Below, piece by piece: positions 60,638 through 64,000 of a stretch of 64,000 bases of DNA; positions within the stretch are counted from its first letter, which is position 1; the number at the start of each line of letters is the position of its first letter. The stretch is from an uncultured Acetatifactor sp. (GTDB lineage: Bacteria; Bacillota; Clostridia; Lachnospirales; Lachnospiraceae): NCBI GenBank assembly GCA_910584235.1, contig CAJTZD010000002.1, positions 126,574-190,573 on the forward strand, written 5' to 3'. The notes beneath the pieces are model-generated. The model ran no database searches. It was not told the DNA's origin and was given only the letters and a program-made list of their open reading frames with translations. The position numbers and the translations under genes are program-made.

Positions 60638-60668
60638 TAAAAAAAGGGCTGCCTGATGGCTCTTTTTT
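60638..60668 (+). terminator. Terminator-like hairpin
   Basis: AAAAAAAGGGCTGCC-TGAT-GGCTCTTTTTT, about 40 bases beyond the repeat array. A- and T-runs on both sides allow either direction. Confidence 0.65.
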
Positions 60669-61137
60669 GCTTTCTACTCCCGAAAAATAGTCGTTTCGTG
60701 CAATCGGGTAAAAAATAGAAAATTTTTATGGTATAATTCAGTGAATGCTTTTGCTTTAGCGGGAACGGTATTCTTCCGAAGTAATAGGAAAGGACGGAAT
60801 CCGAAAGTGGCATGTGAGGCATATCGGCAAAGCACGGAAAATCTGAAATCCTATATGCAACGCCAATGGAGCCTTGTAGGAGGAATGGCTGGCACGTTCA
60901 GGGAGATGGAATGAGTGAAAAGTGATACTTCCCAATTTGATACCTGCTACCCAAAAAGTAGTTGTTTGCTATTTGGGTGACGATTTTTATGCTGTCAACT
61001 GAATACGATGAAGAAGCGGCGTTTCTTACTCTCTATACGGAGAACAGGAAGGCCGCTTTTTAATGTCCTTTGTTACGGCTCCTTGCGTCCTATCAGAACC
61101 GCCTTTACCGCTGCTCTGAAGTTTTTTTATCCACCTA
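60669..61137. other. Intergenic stretch without supported gene
   Basis: Contains two hairpins: ACCCAAAAAG ... CTATTTGGGT (about 60951-60978) and AAGCGGC ... GCCGCTTTTT (about 61014-61061, terminator-like), plus a TATAAT-like box near 60731. No open frame has a ribosome site and recognisable product. Confidence 0.5.
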
Positions 61138-61190
61138 TTGACAATTAAGTGTATGATGTTTATAATGTGTATATTAAAATAGCACACTAA
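61138..61190 (+). promoter_or_regulatory. Promoter/operator of GntR-ABC operon
   Basis: Ideal promoter TTGACA (61138-61143), 17 bases, TATAAT (61161-61166). Immediately downstream GTGT-N13-ACAC (61167-61187) is an inverted repeat of the kind bound by YtrA-subfamily GntR repressors, so autoregulation is likely. Confidence 0.75.
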
Positions 61191-61210
61191 AGAAAGGAGA
61201 GATGGCCTTT

Positions 61211-61585
61211 TTGAAAATACTCATATCAAATACCTCTGACAGCCCCTTGTACCAACAGATCAAAGACCAGATCAAAGACGCTGTGCTGAAAGAAGAATTA
61301 GCCCCGGGGGATGCACTTCCCTCTATACGCGCCTTTGCTAATGATCTGAAAGTCAGTGTCTTAACAATCCGGCGGGTTTATGAAGAATTGGAACAGGAGG
61401 GATTTGTTACAAGCCAGGTAGGGATAGGGACTTTTGTCTCTACGGGCAATCTTGAACTGCTCCGGGATTCCAAACGGCGGCTTGTAGAACAAAAAATGCT
61501 GGACATGATACAGACAGCAAAATCATTGAAAATAAGTAAAGAAGAACTCAATGCCATGATGGATATTCTTTACGAGGAGGATTAA
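61211..61585 (+). CDS. GntR-family regulator, YtrA subfamily
   Basis: 124 residues from TTG at 61211 (MKILISNTSDSPLYQQIKDQ, the usual start of this subfamily; AAGGAG lies 11 bases upstream, whereas the ATG at 61202 is only two bases from it). Winged helix: ALPSIRAFANDLKVSVLTIR, then RVYEELEQEGFVTSQVGIGT; a short C-terminal dimerisation helix pair replaces an effector domain. YtrA-type regulators control ABC exporters encoded beside them, as here (the ABC ATPase follows by one base). Confidence 0.9.
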   Translation: MKILISNTSDSPLYQQIKDQIKDAVLKEELAPGDALPSIRAFANDLKVSVLTIRRVYEELEQEGFVTSQVGIGTFVSTGNLELLRDSKRRLVEQKMLDMIQTAKSLKISKEELNAMMDILYEED

Positions 61586-61586
61586 A

Positions 61587-62447
61587 ATGAGCGATATTTT
61601 GAACGTAGAGAACTTGAACAAATCGTATGGGGATTTCTCTTTAACAGATGTGACTTTTTCTTTACCAGAGGGCTGCATAACAGGTTTTATCGGGATTAAC
61701 GGTGCGGGTAAAACCACCACATTGCGGACGCTTTTAGGATTGGCGAAAAAGCAGTCCGGCAATATTCGGTTTTTTGGCCTTGAAATGGAAAAGAACGAGA
61801 AGAAGATCAAAGACCGTATCGGCATTGTTTTAGATGATGGCTGCTTTTATGACGAACTCTCCTTAGCTGAAATGAAAAGCATAATTTCATCAGCATATAC
61901 AGAATGGTCTGAACAGGATTTCAAACGGTACATGGAGATGTTTTCCCTTGACCCAAAGCAAAAAATCAATACGCTTTCAAAAGGCATGAAAATGAAATAT
62001 GCACTTGCCTTAGCCCTTTCCCATAATGCGGAGCTTCTGATTATGGACGAACCGACCAGTGGGCTTGACCCTTTAATAAGAAGCCAGCTATTGAAAGTTT
62101 TGACCGATTACATGGAAAATGGCGGCAAAGGGGTTTTCTTTTCAACGCATATTACTTCTGACCTTGATAAAATTGCTGATATGCTCATTATGATCAACAA
62201 TGGGCGCATTGTATTCCAGGAAGAAAAAGACTTTTTACTTGACACTTACCGGATTGTCAAAGGTGATGCGAAAGCATTGAACGGTGATGTGCGAAAGCTC
62301 TTTTTGGGCATATCAGAAACTGCATTTGGGTTTACGGGGGTTACAAAACAAATGGCAGAGGTTCAGTCCTTTTTCCCGGACGCTATTGCTGAACGCCCTA
62401 CGATAGAGGACATAATGCTTGCCAATATAGGAGGGTATAAAAAATGA
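61587..62447 (+). CDS. ABC transporter ATP-binding protein
   Basis: 286 residues. Walker A GINGAGKTTTLRTLLG, signature LSKGMKMKYALALAL, Walker B LLIMDEPTSGLDPL, His switch FFSTHITSDLDK. The C-terminal extension (KGDAKALNGDVRKLFLGISE) is that of peptide/drug export ATPases such as YtrB or BcrA type. It starts next to the GntR gene (AGGAGGATTAAA before ATG) and overlaps the permease gene by four bases (ATGA). Confidence 0.92.
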   Translation: MSDILNVENLNKSYGDFSLTDVTFSLPEGCITGFIGINGAGKTTTLRTLLGLAKKQSGNIRFFGLEMEKNEKKIKDRIGIVLDDGCFYDELSLAEMKSIISSAYTEWSEQDFKRYMEMFSLDPKQKINTLSKGMKMKYALALALSHNAELLIMDEPTSGLDPLIRSQLLKVLTDYMENGGKGVFFSTHITSDLDKIADMLIMINNGRIVFQEEKDFLLDTYRIVKGDAKALNGDVRKLFLGISETAFGFTGVTKQMAEVQSFFPDAIAERPTIEDIMLANIGGYKK

Positions 62448-63085
62448 TGTTGTTCCATTTGATAAAAAAAGACGTTCTCATTGTAAAGAAGTATGTATTG
62501 ATCATGCTGGCCGCCGCTGTCCTTATCCCGCCTTTTATGCTCTGGCGCGCACCACAGTACACCGGGGTTTTGGGATTTATGCTGTCTGTCATTTTTTGCG
62601 TGTTTATGCTGCTGCAATATGTATCTTTGAAAGAATATCAATTCCCTAAAGCCGCAACACTGTTATGCGCTGCGCCATATTCGCGCAGGATGATTGTTTT
62701 GTCCAAGTATATTTTCTGTATGGCAACTTATGTAGTCTGCTGCCTTATATATGTGATTGAAACTTTAGTTATTCCCGGATTAGGCCCATGTGACATAAAA
62801 CTGTTTGTACTCATGCTTTTTATAACTTCTGTTTTCATCGGTGTGTATCTGCCAGTGCAGTACAAGTTAGGGTACGAGAAAACAAAATTTGCTTTTGTGG
62901 TTGTCATAATGGCATCTCCCTTTATTCTTCCGTATCTTATGAAAATGGAAAACGTAAATTTGGATTTTCTTTCCCTGCTTTCTCCTGTCCTTGCTTATGG
63001 GGGGATTATCCTGTTGAGCCTGGGGATATTGGTTGTTTCAATTTTCCTGTCAATGAGATTTTACAGCAGTGTAGATTTGGCATAA
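62444..63085 (+). CDS. ABC-2 type permease
   Basis: 213 residues with about six membrane helices (YVLIMLAAAVLIPPFML; GFMLSVIFCVFMLLQYVSLK; CMATYVVCCLIYVIETLVI; LFVLMLFITSVFIGVYLPV; FAFVVVIMASPFILPYL; GGIILLSLGILVVSIFL). It includes the ABC-2 landmark KEYQFPKAATLLCAAPYSRR between the helices. Start overlaps the ATPase stop (ATGA). Together they probably export a lipid, peptide or antimicrobial; substrate unknown. Confidence 0.88.
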   Translation: MMLFHLIKKDVLIVKKYVLIMLAAAVLIPPFMLWRAPQYTGVLGFMLSVIFCVFMLLQYVSLKEYQFPKAATLLCAAPYSRRMIVLSKYIFCMATYVVCCLIYVIETLVIPGLGPCDIKLFVLMLFITSVFIGVYLPVQYKLGYEKTKFAFVVVIMASPFILPYLMKMENVNLDFLSLLSPVLAYGGIILLSLGILVVSIFLSMRFYSSVDLA

Positions 63086-63103
63086 AAGAGAGGAACGCAG
63101 AAT

Positions 63104-63487
63104 ATGGACAACGATACGATTTTTCTTTATATCATTGCTGCGGCAGCATTGTGTTTTGCGCTTATAAACTGTATTCAATTTATCATGAAGAGAAACAAGA
63201 CGGCGCAGACAACAGGGACAATTATTTCAATTAAAATGCCGAATCCCGAAACGGCAAAAGCCCGTAATTCAAAATGGGCGATAGTTTCATATACGGCAGA
63301 CGGAAAATCCTGCCAATCACAAAACCGCATACAAGTGCCTATGGTTTCACAGGTTGGGTCGACTGTCAAAGTACGCTATGACAAATCCAATCCCGAAAAA
63401 CTGTATAGCTTTTCCATGTTACGGATTGCCGTATCGGTTTTAATTGCCGCTATTTGTATTTTGGCAGCCGTATTCAAATTAATATAA
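63104..63487 (+). CDS. DUF3592-type membrane protein
   Basis: 127 residues: an N-terminal helix (FLYIIAAAALCFALINCIQF), a soluble middle with the DUF3592 pattern (TGTIISIKMPNPETAKA ... WAIVSYTADGKSCQSQNRI; GSTVKVRYDKSNPEKLYS) and a C-terminal helix (IAVSVLIAAICILAAVFKLI). Small beta-barrel membrane protein of unknown function. 18 bases after the permease, so likely a fourth operon member. Confidence 0.85.
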   Translation: MDNDTIFLYIIAAAALCFALINCIQFIMKRNKTAQTTGTIISIKMPNPETAKARNSKWAIVSYTADGKSCQSQNRIQVPMVSQVGSTVKVRYDKSNPEKLYSFSMLRIAVSVLIAAICILAAVFKLI

Positions 63488-63506
63488 GACAAGGAGGATT
63501 AAGATT

Positions 63507-63602
63507 ATGCCACATTTTCCGGGCTGGTTCGTTGCCATTTGTGTTCTGCTTCCCATTGCCAATGCAATATATAAGGCATGGAAAAACAACAAAAAGAAAT
63601 AG
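63507..63602 (+). CDS. 31-residue membrane peptide
   Basis: ATG at 63507 with AAGGAGGATTAAGATT upstream; encodes MPHFPGWFVAICVLLPIANA then IYKAWKNNKKK, one helix with a basic end. It follows the DUF3592 gene by 19 bases and probably belongs to the operon. A further tiny frame (ATG 63617, AGGAGG upstream, MDWEIHDKKRISDK) comes after it and may be a second microprotein or a remnant. Confidence 0.6.
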   Translation: MPHFPGWFVAICVLLPIANAIYKAWKNNKKK

Positions 63603-63666
63603 TCGCAGGAGGCATTATGGACTGGGAGATTCACGACAAAAAAAGAATAAGTGACAAATAAAAGCT

Positions 63667-63716
63667 AACCGCCGTACTATGGACTTCATCCACCATATGC
63701 GGCGGTCTGCTTTTTT
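63667..63716 (+). terminator. Terminator of the ABC operon
   Basis: ACCGCCG ... CGGCGGT stem with an inner ATGG/CCAT pairing, followed by CTGCTTTTTTC. Confidence 0.8.
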
Positions 63717-63779
63717 CCCAGGCAGGCCGGGCGGCCTGATAAGGAAAATCACTTGGAAAGCGGAGAAATAAGAGGTAAT

Positions 63780-63971
63780 ATGCTTACACGGCGGTTTGCG
63801 TTTGTGCCGCCTTGCGGGGCATCCGCCCCTTTTGGTGGGGATATTGAGGGTGATAGAGGGGATATTAAAGATAAAAAATCTCAATCCAGTTACGCTGTCA
63901 AATCGTCTATTCACGCTATCGGAGTTAAAAATCTTCTTATTTTTTCGATACACGAAGTAAAGCATTTTTAG
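63780..63971 (+). CDS. Short possible protein near window end
   Basis: 63 residues from the ATG at 63780 (AAGAGGTAAT upstream): MLTRRFAFVPPCGASAPFGG then Gly/Asp-rich, ending IHAIGVKNLLIFSIHEVKHF. I do not recognise the family. Similar Arg/Pro-rich short frames appear upstream of mobilisation genes in clostridial integrative elements, but I cannot confirm this. AAGGAGGTGGAGG at 63988-64000 looks like the ribosome site of a gene starting beyond the window. Confidence 0.3.
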   Translation: MLTRRFAFVPPCGASAPFGGDIEGDRGDIKDKKSQSSYAVKSSIHAIGVKNLLIFSIHEVKHF

Positions 63972-64000
63972 GGATAAATGCTGAAAGAAGGAGGTGGAGG

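Overview
The window looks like a chromosomal segment of an anaerobic Clostridia bacterium, most likely a Lachnospiraceae gut commensal. The reasons are consensus AGGAGG ribosome sites with some TTG starts, a T-box leader on leuS, pyruvate phosphate dikinase together with ATP-type PEP carboxykinase, a 2-isopropylmalate-synthase-like protein of the Re-citrate synthase kind beside isocitrate dehydrogenase, BspA-type leucine-rich surface proteins with a class B sortase, and a SpoIID-domain protein. Most of the sequence is of moderate GC. Two stretches, about 33.5-36.6 kb and 58.8-63.9 kb, are visibly AT-richer and read as acquired DNA.

Layout. 1-6.9 kb: 3' part of thrC, a LysM protein, deoC, aminopeptidase P, pckA with its own promoter. 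7.0-7.4 kb: a promoter-linked 36-bp hairpin repeat, then 6S RNA with promoter and terminator. 7.4-16.3 kb: SpoIID protein, YihY membrane protein, a hemerythrin-REC protein, M18 aminopeptidase, queA, a PilZ protein, a VanZ-like protein, and tyrA on the opposite strand. 16.4-21.8 kb: an EF-G paralogue, a broken IS200/IS605 transposase, and the T-box-controlled leuS. 21.9-33.4 kb: three small reverse-strand genes (one extremely Cys/Gly-rich), sortase B, an Rpn-family protein, a decayed second sortase, and two large secreted BspA-like proteins. 33.5-36.6 kb: an AT-rich three-gene cassette (DUF262, DUF3696-type ATPase, unknown protein) that looks like a defence-type system. 36.6-43.7 kb: MATE exporter, SRAP protein, Re-citrate-synthase-like/GntR/icd operon, intracellular subtilisin, ArsR regulator. 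43.7-52.8 kb: DUF5050-type protein, pheA, then an ATPase/Ppx/Ppk1/Maf/HAD run, and a small acidic protein. 52.8-58.8 kb: PHP phosphoesterase, ABC-F ATPase, ppdK. 58.8-64 kb: accessory region with two clusters of iteron-like repeats around a HEPN/DUF4145-like gene, then a GntR(YtrA)-ABC exporter operon and sequence that may lead into a mobile element.

How the genes work together. Carbon flow at the PEP/pyruvate/oxaloacetate node is represented by pckA and ppdK; the GntR operon adds the oxidative branch toward 2-oxoglutarate. thrC, tyrA and pheA supply amino acids, and leuS is controlled by uncharged tRNA-Leu. Ppk1 and a Ppx/GppA-HD protein are adjacent and probably control polyphosphate. The sortase can anchor the adjacent 1713-residue LRR protein, which ends in a PTTGD-type sorting signal.

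The most interesting signals are the 20-21 bp-phased repeat array at 60.38-60.60 kb with related copies at 58.8-59.04 kb, the DUF262/DUF3696/unknown cassette, the decayed sortase locus, and the hairpin repeat driven by a consensus promoter just ahead of 6S RNA. All family assignments come from reading motifs by eye; no search was run.
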